A stretch of DNA of 24,967 nucleotides. Origin: CAYMST01 sp964393115. Lineage in GTDB: Bacteria; Bacteroidota; Bacteroidia; Cytophagales; Cyclobacteriaceae. Each line of letters begins with the position of its first letter. Within the stretch, counting starts at the first letter, position 1. The position numbers were made by a program, and so were the translations under genes. The DNA is taken from contig CAYMST010000038.1 of assembly GCA_964393115.1 (NCBI GenBank), forward strand, positions 1 through 24,967. The letters are read 5' to 3'. Positions 8,097 through 17,076 of the stretch are shown here, piece after piece. The notes under the pieces were generated by a model. It ran no database searches, was not told the origin of the DNA, and was given only the letters and a program-made list of their open reading frames with translations.

Positions 8097-8924
8097 ATGA
8101 TGACAAAAAGTGAGGCGGAAATCAGTGATGAAGAGCTTAAGGCGTTAACCCATGCCATTAAAACAAGATATGGCCTAGACTTCACCAATTATGAAAGTCA
8201 ATCACTAAAACGTGGATTTCATAGGTTAATCAGAAAAAACGGTATGGGCTCACTTTTAGAGCTATGGTCTACCGTACTCAGAGACCGGAGCTTTTTTCTG
8301 AGTTGCATTGACGACCTTACTGTAAACCTCACAGAACTATTCCGAAACCCAGAGATTTGGATCCAGCTAAGAAATGAACTTTTAGAAGACTTTATCAACA
8401 AAGAACAAATTCATATTTGGCATGCTGGTTGCTCAACAGGTGAAGAAGTATACTCGATGGCATATCTTCTGCATTATAAGTCTATGCTCTCGAAGTCTTC
8501 ATTATTAGCCACAGACCTTTCAAAACGCGCTTTGGAAAAAGCTCAAAAAGGTGAATATGCTGGCATCCTCAAAGGTAAATATGAAAAAGGCTTTTTAAAT
8601 TTTTTCCCTTCCGGTAACATCAATGCTCTCTTCGATCATCACAATGGTCATCTTCAGGTCAAAGAGAAATTTAAAAAGAACATAAGATATCTTCATCACA
8701 ACCTTGTTTCAAGTTCTATGAATCAGAAGTTTGACATTATTTTCTGTCGAAATGTTATGATATACTTTGATGAGATCTTAAAATTAAAAGTCATAAAGCT
8801 CTTCTATGAAAGCCTAAAAAAAGATGGCTATCTTATTTTAGGCTACTATGACCTTCTTCCGGAACAGAGTAAGCAATATTTCAAAGTCCTTGACTCGGTT
8901 ACTCGGGTGTACACCAAAGTATGA
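8097..8924 (+). CDS. cheR: CheR chemoreceptor methyltransferase
   Basis: CheR methylates glutamates of the receptor with S-adenosylmethionine. The 275 residues show an N-terminal helical domain (about 8-70) with the Arg-rich stretch that contacts the receptor. The conserved LTVNLTELFRN lies at 74-84 (usual form TxNxTxFFR). The SAM-binding loop HAGCSTGEEVYSMA is at 109-122, ATDLS at 138-142, CRNVMIYFD at 217-225 and the C-terminal GYLILGYYDLLP at 244-255. Two adjacent ATG codons (8097 and 8100) could both serve as start. It is the last gene of the tight che run. The receptor lacks a docking pentapeptide, so CheR probably binds the methylation helices directly. Confidence 0.94.
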   Translation: MMTKSEAEISDEELKALTHAIKTRYGLDFTNYESQSLKRGFHRLIRKNGMGSLLELWSTVLRDRSFFLSCIDDLTVNLTELFRNPEIWIQLRNELLEDFINKEQIHIWHAGCSTGEEVYSMAYLLHYKSMLSKSSLLATDLSKRALEKAQKGEYAGILKGKYEKGFLNFFPSGNINALFDHHNGHLQVKEKFKKNIRYLHHNLVSSSMNQKFDIIFCRNVMIYFDEILKLKVIKLFYESLKKDGYLILGYYDLLPEQSKQYFKVLDSVTRVYTKV

Positions 8925-8965
8925 GGATAATCTGAGGACCCTGATATTTATCATTGTATCCATTA

Positions 8966-8981
8966 TCGAATATCAATTCGA
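8966..8981 (+). other. Hairpin after cheR (TCGAAT-ATCA-ATTCGA)
   Basis: A perfect 6-base stem with a 4-base loop lies 41 bases downstream of the cheR stop and is followed by an A-rich, not T-rich, stretch on the + strand. It may mark the end of the che transcript. The rest of the 189-base gap (8925-9113) shows no gene or clear promoter. Confidence 0.3.
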
Positions 8982-9113
8982 AAAACAAAAAAATACATGA
9001 AATAACATTAAATTTAGCTCTTATCAGCATACGCAAAGTCTTCCTTTTGCCAATGAGATGGATAGCCATGGAGGCAATTAAGAAGGCAGAATTCTCTTAT
9101 TAAAACTTATTTC

Positions 9114-10496
9114 ATGAACACCATTAATGTCCCGTTAAACGTCGTGATTCTAGAGGATTCGGAATTCAGTAATAAAGTTGTTTGTGACATTATTAATAGT
9201 AGTAGACACAATGTCTTACGATCCTATATGGATGGTGAGGAATTCTTGGCCTCTTTTAATGAACTCCAATTTGAAGTTTTACTATTGGATATCAATCTCG
9301 AATCCAAAAAATTAAATGGAATCCAAGTAGCAGAGATTGTCAGACTCAAAAAGCCTGATACATATATCCTATTCTTAACATCCTCGACGGAAAGTGCTGT
9401 ATTCCAAACCGCCTTGCAAACCGGACCAGACGACTACTTCATAAAGCCAATTGATGCTTTGCAACTTCGCAATAAACTAGATCTCTTAGGCTATCAGCTT
9501 TTGTCACGGAATCGGGGTATTCAAACCTTTCAATCTCGTATTCAACAACTTGAGATCTCAGTAGGTCAACTAAAAAAGGAACTTGACTTCCAGAAAATCA
9601 ATAATGACGAGCTTACTACTACAAATAAACATCTCGTCTCGGCCACATGGAGAGAGCGGGAAATAAAACAAAAGCTGGTGGTTGCGTTAAAGTCCCTCAG
9701 TGAATCTAAAGCACTAATCGACCATCAAAATAAGACTATCAACGAAAGCATCGATTATGCCAAAAGAATTCAACGGTCAATCAACCCTTCAGCAGAAAAG
9801 CTCCTAAAGACATTTCCAGAGTGCTGTATTCTTTATCGACCAAAACATATTGTTAGCGGTGATTTTCCCTGGGTCTATGAGAAAGGGGAATATATCTACT
9901 TGGCAGCAATGGACTGTACCGGTCATGGTGTGCCGGGAGCTATGCTAGCCACTATTGGATGCTTACTATTGAATGAGATAGCTTCAGACCCAGAAATCAA
10001 GTCTTGCTCGGATATCCTAAACGAGCTACATGATAAGATATACGCTCTTTTGCAACAGGGAAATGAAAATCACTCAAATGATGGGATGGATGCGTGCCTC
10101 GTGAGGTTGCACAAAACCACCTATGACGCGCAATTTGCCGGATCAAATCGACCTCTCTATTATGTGAAGGAAGGCGAGTTGCATAAAGAAAAAGCCAGCA
10201 GAATTGGAATTGGAGGATTTAGGTACGGCAATGCTCAAATCCAAGATGTTCATCTAAAGTTTCAGCAAGGAGACACCTTATTCCTTTTCTCTGACGGTAT
10301 TACAGACCAATTCGGGGGAGCAGATGACTCCGGGATAACCAAAAAGTTTGGATATAATCTATTAAAGGAGGTCATGAATAAAGCCGCCAACCAACCTCTA
10401 GATCATATACAACAATTGATAACGCATAAATTATCGGAATGGCAAGGTCATGAAGATCAAACAGACGACATGCTGTTTATGGGAATTAAAATTTAA
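9114..10496 (+). CDS. Response regulator with coiled coil and SpoIIE/PP2C-type phosphatase domain
   Basis: This 460-residue protein is built as receiver (about 8-125), long coiled coil (about 130-215) and PP2C-like serine phosphatase (about 215-460), like RsbU/HsbR-type regulators. The receiver keeps Glu14-Asp15, Asp59 (LLLDIN), Thr89 and Lys111 (FIKP). The phosphatase keeps likely metal ligands: Asp250 (VSGDFPW), Asp267 (AAMDCTGHG), Asp394 (SDGITDQFGG) and Asp451/452 (HEDQTDDM). The lead-in DYAKRIQRSINP is characteristic of Bacteroidota SpoIIE proteins. Such enzymes usually dephosphorylate an anti-sigma-factor antagonist; no such partner is in the window. It is 189 bases after cheR, same strand, so CheA could be its kinase, but this is inference. 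The stop overlaps the stop of the convergent M16 gene. Confidence 0.88.
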   Translation: MNTINVPLNVVILEDSEFSNKVVCDIINSSRHNVLRSYMDGEEFLASFNELQFEVLLLDINLESKKLNGIQVAEIVRLKKPDTYILFLTSSTESAVFQTALQTGPDDYFIKPIDALQLRNKLDLLGYQLLSRNRGIQTFQSRIQQLEISVGQLKKELDFQKINNDELTTTNKHLVSATWREREIKQKLVVALKSLSESKALIDHQNKTINESIDYAKRIQRSINPSAEKLLKTFPECCILYRPKHIVSGDFPWVYEKGEYIYLAAMDCTGHGVPGAMLATIGCLLLNEIASDPEIKSCSDILNELHDKIYALLQQGNENHSNDGMDACLVRLHKTTYDAQFAGSNRPLYYVKEGELHKEKASRIGIGGFRYGNAQIQDVHLKFQQGDTLFLFSDGITDQFGGADDSGITKKFGYNLLKEVMNKAANQPLDHIQQLITHKLSEWQGHEDQTDDMLFMGIKI

Positions 10497-11770
10497 AGTG
10501 ACCCAAAATCCCCTACTACGACTGAATCAAATGAACCATATTGAAGGTATTTCTGAGCCACACTCAAAACATCTTTGGAAGACACCTCTCTGATTTTGAG
10601 AGGATAATCTCGATAAAATTGTTCATCTAGTTTTGCAAAGTATACACTTTTATAACGGTCCATTAGTCCAAATGGGGTGTTCAGCGAAGATTGCATACTT
10701 CCGATCATGTGGTTTTTAACGAGGTTCAACTCCGAATCAGCGACCATTTCATTTTGCAGTTTCGTCATTTCAAGCTTTATCTCTCCTAATGTACTATCCA
10801 CATATTCAATAGCCACATCGGTACCAATGATCATAAATGAAGCATGTAGAGGATGTGCCATTGACGAACTTATCCCGTATGTATATCCTTTTTCCTCACG
10901 AATATTCTTCATTAGTCTGGAACCAAAAAATCCACCAAATAGCTCGTTGCATACCACCAACGTTGAATAATCAGTGTGCGTCATTGGAATTACAGGCATT
11001 GCTAGGCGAATAGAAGCTTGAACGGCTCCCTTTTTCGTTATTTTTTTCGTTTCGGGCATACTTCCATTTGCAAACCGAACTTCTGCCTGAGCTTCTCCCC
11101 GTTCGAACATATCAACAAAGCTCTTGACTGCATCAAAGCTACTGTCACTGTAACTACCACTTACGAAAACGTTAGGGCTTGAAAGTAACTTAGTACGTGC
11201 AAAACCCACTATGCTATCTAGTGAAAGATTCTCTATGTCTTGAACCGAGATAGACTTTCCATAAGGATGGTTTCCAAAAAGGTTTACTCTTATTTCTCTA
11301 GAGGCCAGGAAACTTGTTTTTTCTAAATTAACTATAACTTCTTGTTGCTTTAGCTGCTTTTGATGTTGAAACTCTTCATTAGGAAAAGCAGAATCAAACA
11401 ACAACGTCTTTAAGATCTCTAAAGCCTCAAAAACCTTTTTGTCTAAGCAATAAACAGTCAATGTCGTTAAGTCCAAACCAGTGGATACATCTAACTGTAT
11501 ACCATGGAACTCCAACAGACTGCTTATTTCCGAGGCCGAAAGTTTGGACGTACCACCAAGAAGCATTTTGGCCGCAAAATACGACTGCCCTGGAACATCC
11601 TCATAATATACTCCACTACTAAAGACAAACTCAAGCCTAACCACTGGAGGTCCAGACGATCGCATGCACTTTACATTGGTATTATTAACCAAAGTTGTTT
11701 CCACTTCAGGGAAACTAAGCTCATCAGGAACCTTGAAATTTGGAGCCTGCGTTCGGTCGATTATTTGCAC
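10493..11770 (-). CDS. M16-family (insulinase-like) peptidase homologue without the zinc motif
   Basis: This 425-residue protein has the two-lobe M16 fold. The HxxEH zinc motif expected just before the conserved GGT (72-74) is absent: by register the positions are Tyr64, Ala67 and Lys68. The second-lobe signature FGGFFGSRLMKNIREEKGYTYG, carrying the Arg and Tyr used for substrate binding, is intact. M16 enzymes often work as a catalytic/non-catalytic pair, and this matches the non-catalytic subunit. The HxxEH partner is not in this window. There is no signal peptide, so it is probably cytoplasmic. It starts 6 bases after porV on the same strand, which suggests co-transcription with porU-porV. 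Its 3' end overlaps the stop codon of the convergent PP2C gene. Confidence 0.88.
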   Translation of the reverse strand: MQIIDRTQAPNFKVPDELSFPEVETTLVNNTNVKCMRSSGPPVVRLEFVFSSGVYYEDVPGQSYFAAKMLLGGTSKLSASEISSLLEFHGIQLDVSTGLDLTTLTVYCLDKKVFEALEILKTLLFDSAFPNEEFQHQKQLKQQEVIVNLEKTSFLASREIRVNLFGNHPYGKSISVQDIENLSLDSIVGFARTKLLSSPNVFVSGSYSDSSFDAVKSFVDMFERGEAQAEVRFANGSMPETKKITKKGAVQASIRLAMPVIPMTHTDYSTLVVCNELFGGFFGSRLMKNIREEKGYTYGISSSMAHPLHASFMIIGTDVAIEYVDSTLGEIKLEMTKLQNEMVADSELNLVKNHMIGSMQSSLNTPFGLMDRYKSVYFAKLDEQFYRDYPLKIREVSSKDVLSVAQKYLQYGSFDSVVVGDFGSL

Positions 11771-11776
11771 AGATTT

Positions 11777-12931
11777 TTAGCCCTCGAAGGACGACTTATT
11801 AAAGTTAAAGAGAAGTGTGAATCGAAGTGTTTCAGCCAACGGGTGATTGTTACGAAGTGGCTGTAGATAAGAGAAATCAAACCCTAAAGTATTAAGTCTA
11901 AAACCTAATCCCGCCGTTATGTACTGTCGAGCTCCCTTAATTTCACTTTCATGGAAATATCCAGTTCTGAACGAGAAGTTTTCTCTGTACCAATACTCTA
12001 ACCCTGTTGATATGGTAATTTCTTTCATTTCTTCACTAAAACCTCCATCAGCATCCGCGAATGAGCCAAAGGTACCACTCAGGAATCGTGGTTCTGGTTC
12101 ATTGTTATCAGCAGTAGGAGATGGTACTAAGAGTTTATTGAAATCAACAGCAAGTGTCAATGAATTATAAAGATCCAAATCAAGTTTAAGTGCAGATCCT
12201 AAACGAAGGTTACCAGGAATGAAATCCTTTTGATCTTCAGAAGAGTAAGTCATCTTAGTTCCTAAGTTCGAAAAATGTCCACCGAATGAAAGGTTGGCAT
12301 TCTTACCATTCATGAGAATATCTTTGGTATAATATACCCCTAAGTCAATGGCCAAACCACTTGAACCCGCATTTCCTGTTCCTCCGCTGCCGCTAGATAT
12401 GGCACTACCCAGGTTAGTATTGATAAACCTTGCCGTCACACCGACACCTAGATACTCGCTTAGTTTTCTGGAATAGGTCAAGTCAAAAGCCATTTCGTAA
12501 GGGTTCTCAGCCCCTATCTCATTCCCTAATTGATCTGTAAACTGAATATTACCCAAATCAAAATATCTAAATGACGCCGCAACCGCCTGTACTTTATCCA
12601 GTTTGTAGAAACCAGAGACATACGCTAACCCCATATCGTTGATAAGGGTTGCCAACCATGGCGAATAGCTTGCCGCTCCTCCAACTTGATAATCAATAAA
12701 TGCTAACTTACCGTTATTCCAATGTACCGAATTTGCATCAGGTGAGGTAGCAACACCAGCATCTCCCATACCTGAGGCCCTGGAATCAGGAACTAAGCCC
12801 AGAAAAGGTACAGTGGTAACAATTACTCTGCTCAGTGAATCTTGTCCCAAGATTGTTTGTGCGTTGCTTTTGAAATTAACAAAGAGAGTTGACGCAAAAA
12901 TCAACACACTCAATAACGACGATTTGACCAT
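11777..12931 (-). CDS. porV: PorV, outer-membrane shuttle protein of the type IX secretion system
   Basis: This 384-residue protein begins with a signal peptide ending near ...FKSNAQ (1-25). It continues as a FadL-like outer-membrane beta barrel with the PorV/PorQ landmark VPFLGLVPDSRASGMGDAGVATSPDANSVHWN (about 42-73). The rest alternates amphipathic strands and ends in strands such as RFTLLFNF. PorV collects T9SS cargo at the translocon and hands it to the PorU attachment complex. It follows porU by 30 bases, the order known in many Bacteroidota. The neighbouring sortase makes PorV rather than PorQ the better call. Confidence 0.88.
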   Translation of the reverse strand: MVKSSLLSVLIFASTLFVNFKSNAQTILGQDSLSRVIVTTVPFLGLVPDSRASGMGDAGVATSPDANSVHWNNGKLAFIDYQVGGAASYSPWLATLINDMGLAYVSGFYKLDKVQAVAASFRYFDLGNIQFTDQLGNEIGAENPYEMAFDLTYSRKLSEYLGVGVTARFINTNLGSAISSGSGGTGNAGSSGLAIDLGVYYTKDILMNGKNANLSFGGHFSNLGTKMTYSSEDQKDFIPGNLRLGSALKLDLDLYNSLTLAVDFNKLLVPSPTADNNEPEPRFLSGTFGSFADADGGFSEEMKEITISTGLEYWYRENFSFRTGYFHESEIKGARQYITAGLGFRLNTLGFDFSYLQPLRNNHPLAETLRFTLLFNFNKSSFEG

Positions 12932-12961
12932 TTTTCGAATTTTAGGAAAGGCAAATATAAA

Positions 12962-15900
12962 CTAATCAGTAAGCATTAATCTTTGATATGCCAGATTTTG
13001 CGCATTATCCTTCCCACTTGTAACATCAATTTTATAAAAATAAACTCCTGGGATCACTCCTTTTAGGTCCGATTCTCCAACAGTTAAATTAATAACTCTT
13101 TGTGCTTCTTGAATATTGTATTCATGGCGAAAAACTCTATTTCCTTGGTAATCCAATAATTCCAAAAACACCTTCAAGTTTTCATTTTCTCTATCATGTA
13201 CAAAGGTAACTGTTGTGCCATCTACCTTTTTTGCAGGGTTCGGGTAGTTTTTTAAGTTCCCAATAAAAAGTGTGTTCTCGTCTGACACCATGAGTTCAAA
13301 CTTTCGAGTGGTCAAGTTGTTTCTTGTGTCCCAAGCTTTGATCTCTACGGTATGGCTTCCAGGGGATAAGCTGGACAGTGGGTACCTGATAATGCCGGAA
13401 GTGTAATCATCAAGTTCTGAAACATAAAAATCGTTTAGAAAGATTACAGGTCCACCATCTATAGACATCTGATTCTCTTGTCGAAAACCATTACTCACTA
13501 AGCTTATTCCATTTTCATCCTCTAAATTAAAGATTAACAGAGGGTTTGGCCCTACGTCACCACGATATCCATGATAGTTCCAAGAATAGTCAATACTTGG
13601 CCCCTTTTCATCTGGTGATAATTCATTTGAGCTACCACCAATGACAATTTCAATATTAGAACCTGATGCATCTACTCCCAAATCAGGGTCATACGCATAA
13701 AAACTCGCTTTACCAGAACCCAATTTGTAATCTATCATTTTCGGAACGGGGAATTGAACTTCAAATAAACCTTGGTTTACAGATACCTCACCACGGTAGA
13801 GTACGCTGTTACGAACTCCATACCTCATGGGGTTGGATTGTTCTGTACCATTCGTATACACATAATCCACTTTATCATAAATAGTAGCGAAAACTGTTCC
13901 GTTAAACCCTTCGATTCTCACACCGTTAAAATCGGTTATCTCGCCATTCAACACACTTAGCTCCAGAGCCTTAACTGTATCCTCTACGCTGCTTGCAAGC
14001 ACATTAATATTAGCGTTTGGGGCGAGTAACCGGAGCATCGGATCTCCCATCAAGGTGAAATTACGGTTATTGACTCCAGCCAAGCTCCCGTTTTTTGTGT
14101 CTTTGATGATATCACCCAGTGGCTTGAACAACCCACCAGATTTAATTAGAGAAGTTTCATAAAATGCTTCATTCAGTTGCATATTCGTACTCGAGTATAC
14201 GGGTCTAGAAGTTGTCAAAAGTGCTATTGCTCCCCCGTTTTCATTGAAAAACAACTTCTCAGCACCACTTACCCGTTGAGGGTCATCATATCGCCCAAAC
14301 TGACAAGTTGCCGTTATGAACAACGGTAGTTTAGAACCATTGGTCAGATCACCGACCATATCAAGAGTAAACACTCTTTCATCTGTCCATACCCTTTCAT
14401 TTCCATGACCTAGGTAATTTAAGACTAATACGCCTTGACCAATTGCTTCTAATATTTCATTGGTCGTTTGATTGGAGGTTTCTGCACCGTTAGCTTGTGT
14501 CAGTTGTTCATAAGAGTCTAAGTAGATTTTTTGGATATCGAAATCTGGGTGTTTAGCCTCAACTCTCCTGCTCAAAGTATCGGCATCACGCTGATGAATA
14601 TTGCCATCCCCATCATCAGCTACAAAACATATACGTTTACGCCATTGACCTACTGTATTATTTGATGTTAGATAATTTCTTACCTTGTTAACTGCTATTT
14701 CAGCCTCTTTTACAGAGTTTACCGGAATCCTTCCTACTCCAAGGTCCATCGTATGATCTCCAAGATAGCTTTCTATCCATTCTCCTTCATCTTCCTCCAT
14801 AAATCCAAAATAATCTTCAGATGAGAAACTCTCAACGGGATCAAGACTCTCACGAGATTCGTAAACAGGAACAAAGTTGGAATTAATAGTTCCTCTGTTT
14901 TTGTAGTCAAAACTACAGTCCCCAAACATGAGCACATATTTTAGCTTGTCGCTATCCTTCAGGTAAAGATGACGTATGAAGTCTCGAATGGCAGATACAT
15001 CCTGAGTCCCAGAAGAGAACTCATTATATATCTCACCAACTTCCGCAACCAATACATCATACCCATCGATTTGTCGGTGAAGTTCAGCTAGCGCTTCTGC
15101 TTGGTTAATAAATGGAGTTGCCGTAACGATTAGTGCATCTGGAGTAGTACTCTCACGAATATTTTGATTCGCGATGCGTCCAATAACATATGGAGAAGAA
15201 ACATTAACCGGACTGAATATAACATATTGTCGTAATACGTCATCAGAGGCGTCGTTAAACGTCAGTGCTGATCCAGAGTTTTGTAATAACAATCGCTGAG
15301 GCGTGTTTGCATTTGTAATATCCCAAGCGATTTCATTGCTTGAAGTACTGCTTATAGCATACGTGTACGTAGGAAAACTCTTAGATGACCAATGTCGAAA
15401 CAATAAGGAAGTACCATCAAAATTCAGCTCTCGTTCACCAGAGATAATAAGATCATCCAAGTACGCCCGCCCATTATTGGGATCAATAATTTCTATTCCA
15501 ATCGTTGGGTTTTCGCTAGCGCTATAGGTTCCAAAATCCGATCCAAAATGCGCTCTAGGTGAATATGGGTCCCTTCTGTTCCTAGCCCTGATGTTAACAT
15601 CAGCGGCAGGATTTCCGTCTACAGTCAATTTAATGGTCGTGGGAAGATCATTAGCTGCAATCAAATCAACCTGCAAGTCAACTTCTCCACCAACGAGATC
15701 CTTGAAGTCAAATGTATATTCTCTATATAATTCCGTGAAGGCGGAAAACACATCTCCATACCAATGACGTCCTTCTCGCATCACCGTGGCCTTCTCTTGA
15801 TTCAAAATTTCATAATGAACAAAGGTGTTAAATGTGGCTGATGACGTAGTAACCGCTTCCTTTGTGGAGACCCGTTTACCATTTTCAGTACCAAAATTTA

Positions 15901-16324
15901 AAAAGAAATGAGCGGTGTCCGAATATACATTTGGATCGAAAACCAACCGTTTCCTTGCCGTATCAAATTCTACGTGATGAGGAGATACTCCGTAAAATAT
16001 CAAATAATCTCCATCATCAAATCTACCATCAGATTCACCTTCTACGTATACAGCATTTTCAATTAAGTCTATAGGGCGGCTATCGGAATTAGGCTGTGGT
16101 AACATCCCTCCAATATTATTCCCAAATATCCTTAGCGTCCTTGGGTTGATACCTGAGGGGTCTACTCCTATGCCTCTGAGAAAAGTCGGATCTATCTTAT
16201 AAACACCCGTTTGTGTGATGCCTAGCTTATACCAAACTCCGTCTGACAAAACAGAAGGTTGGGTCAAGCCTTTTACAACCAAAAAAACACATAAAAGTGT
16301 GGCTACTTGTTTCATATTCCTCAA
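12962..16324 (-). CDS. porU: PorU, gingipain-like (C25) sortase of the type IX secretion system
   Basis: PorU cuts the C-terminal sorting domain from T9SS cargo at the cell surface and joins the cargo to its anchor. The 1120 residues begin with a signal peptide (about 1-21), then the PorU N-terminal region (YKLGITQTGVYKID near 32). The C25 peptidase core has the catalytic His640 in YLGHGNERVW and Cys674 in FITATCQFGRYDDP, 34 residues apart, close to the spacing in gingipains. FTLMGDPMLRLL follows the core. The end is itself a sorting-type domain with YPNP and PGVYFYKIDV. It precedes porV by 30 bases. An internal Met at residue 4 could also be the start. Very secure. Confidence 0.94.
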   Translation of the reverse strand: MRNMKQVATLLCVFLVVKGLTQPSVLSDGVWYKLGITQTGVYKIDPTFLRGIGVDPSGINPRTLRIFGNNIGGMLPQPNSDSRPIDLIENAVYVEGESDGRFDDGDYLIFYGVSPHHVEFDTARKRLVFDPNVYSDTAHFFLNFGTENGKRVSTKEAVTTSSATFNTFVHYEILNQEKATVMREGRHWYGDVFSAFTELYREYTFDFKDLVGGEVDLQVDLIAANDLPTTIKLTVDGNPAADVNIRARNRRDPYSPRAHFGSDFGTYSASENPTIGIEIIDPNNGRAYLDDLIISGERELNFDGTSLLFRHWSSKSFPTYTYAISSTSSNEIAWDITNANTPQRLLLQNSGSALTFNDASDDVLRQYVIFSPVNVSSPYVIGRIANQNIRESTTPDALIVTATPFINQAEALAELHRQIDGYDVLVAEVGEIYNEFSSGTQDVSAIRDFIRHLYLKDSDKLKYVLMFGDCSFDYKNRGTINSNFVPVYESRESLDPVESFSSEDYFGFMEEDEGEWIESYLGDHTMDLGVGRIPVNSVKEAEIAVNKVRNYLTSNNTVGQWRKRICFVADDGDGNIHQRDADTLSRRVEAKHPDFDIQKIYLDSYEQLTQANGAETSNQTTNEILEAIGQGVLVLNYLGHGNERVWTDERVFTLDMVGDLTNGSKLPLFITATCQFGRYDDPQRVSGAEKLFFNENGGAIALLTTSRPVYSSTNMQLNEAFYETSLIKSGGLFKPLGDIIKDTKNGSLAGVNNRNFTLMGDPMLRLLAPNANINVLASSVEDTVKALELSVLNGEITDFNGVRIEGFNGTVFATIYDKVDYVYTNGTEQSNPMRYGVRNSVLYRGEVSVNQGLFEVQFPVPKMIDYKLGSGKASFYAYDPDLGVDASGSNIEIVIGGSSNELSPDEKGPSIDYSWNYHGYRGDVGPNPLLIFNLEDENGISLVSNGFRQENQMSIDGGPVIFLNDFYVSELDDYTSGIIRYPLSSLSPGSHTVEIKAWDTRNNLTTRKFELMVSDENTLFIGNLKNYPNPAKKVDGTTVTFVHDRENENLKVFLELLDYQGNRVFRHEYNIQEAQRVINLTVGESDLKGVIPGVYFYKIDVTSGKDNAQNLAYQRLMLTD

Positions 16325-16398
16325 TTATACTCTTAACGGAGTCTATGTAAAGATATTACGATTTGGAGTGCTAAACCGTCAAGTCTTGGACATAAGAT

Positions 16399-17076
16399 CT
16401 ACTTTCCTTTGGCCAATATGGATAAAATAAGGTAGAAGCCTATAACTACGGAAGAGGCATACTTCTGAAACACGAGTAACAGTAGTAGTGACCCTATGAT
16501 CAACAGATATCGTGACCAATTATCTGTAAATGAAGTACCCTTGAATTTAAGTGCGATCAGCCCGACATTAGAAACCATGAGCCAACAAACTAAAAGGATA
16601 ATCATGTATATAGGCCAAAGTATTTCTAACGAAAAGTAATCAAACGTATGGGGCAGCCCTATAAAAAATATGGCAGCTGCAGGTGTTGGCAAGCCCTTAA
16701 AAGACTGCGTTTGTTCGGTATCTAAATTGAATTTCGCCAACCGGTAAGCAGCAAACAAGGGTACGAGTAAAGCAAAATAGGACCAGAATTCCGCATTTTC
16801 TGATTCTAAGTAATGATATAAGTAAAAACTAGGAAAAACACCAAAGGAAACCACATCAGCCAATGAGTCGAGCTCCTTCCCTAAACTTGAAGAAGCTTTT
16901 AAAAGCCTTGCCACAAAGCCATCAACAAAATCGAAAACCAAGCAAAGAAGAAAAAAAATGACAACAAAATCTCCTTTATTTTCATGAATAGCAAGAATCC
17001 CTAGCAATGCGGACATTAATCCTGCTAGCGTTAGGAGATTAGGTATTTGTTTCTTGAGCGCAGTGAAATTAGCCAC
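16399..17076 (-). CDS. pssA: CDP-diacylglycerol-serine O-phosphatidyltransferase
   Basis: This 225-residue multi-spanning membrane enzyme of the CDP-alcohol phosphotransferase family makes phosphatidylserine, the precursor of phosphatidylethanolamine. The full metal and CDP-binding signature is visible: Asp49, Asp52-Gly53, Ala56-Arg57, Gly66, Asp70 and Asp74 (VFDFVDGFVARL then GKELDSLADVVSFG). About six or more hydrophobic segments fill the rest. The start overlaps the end of the MBL hydrolase gene by 8 bases, so the two are translated together. The 74 bases between this stop and the porU start may hold a promoter for porU, but none fits the phylum consensus well. Confidence 0.92.
   Translation of the reverse strand: MANFTALKKQIPNLLTLAGLMSALLGILAIHENKGDFVVIFFLLCLVFDFVDGFVARLLKASSSLGKELDSLADVVSFGVFPSFYLYHYLESENAEFWSYFALLVPLFAAYRLAKFNLDTEQTQSFKGLPTPAAAIFFIGLPHTFDYFSLEILWPIYMIILLVCWLMVSNVGLIALKFKGTSFTDNWSRYLLIIGSLLLLLVFQKYASSVVIGFYLILSILAKGK

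Noticed and set aside
9053..9103. Possible 16-codon peptide ahead of the PP2C gene
   Set aside because: Too short, no start signal or conservation evidence.
9021..9113. TAAATTTA-like box upstream of the PP2C gene
   Set aside because: One mismatch and no TTG or TTTG at the proper distance upstream.
16325..16398. TATCTTTA as a -7 element for porU on the - strand
   Set aside because: The only TTG upstream is 24 bases away, outside the usual 17-21 spacing.
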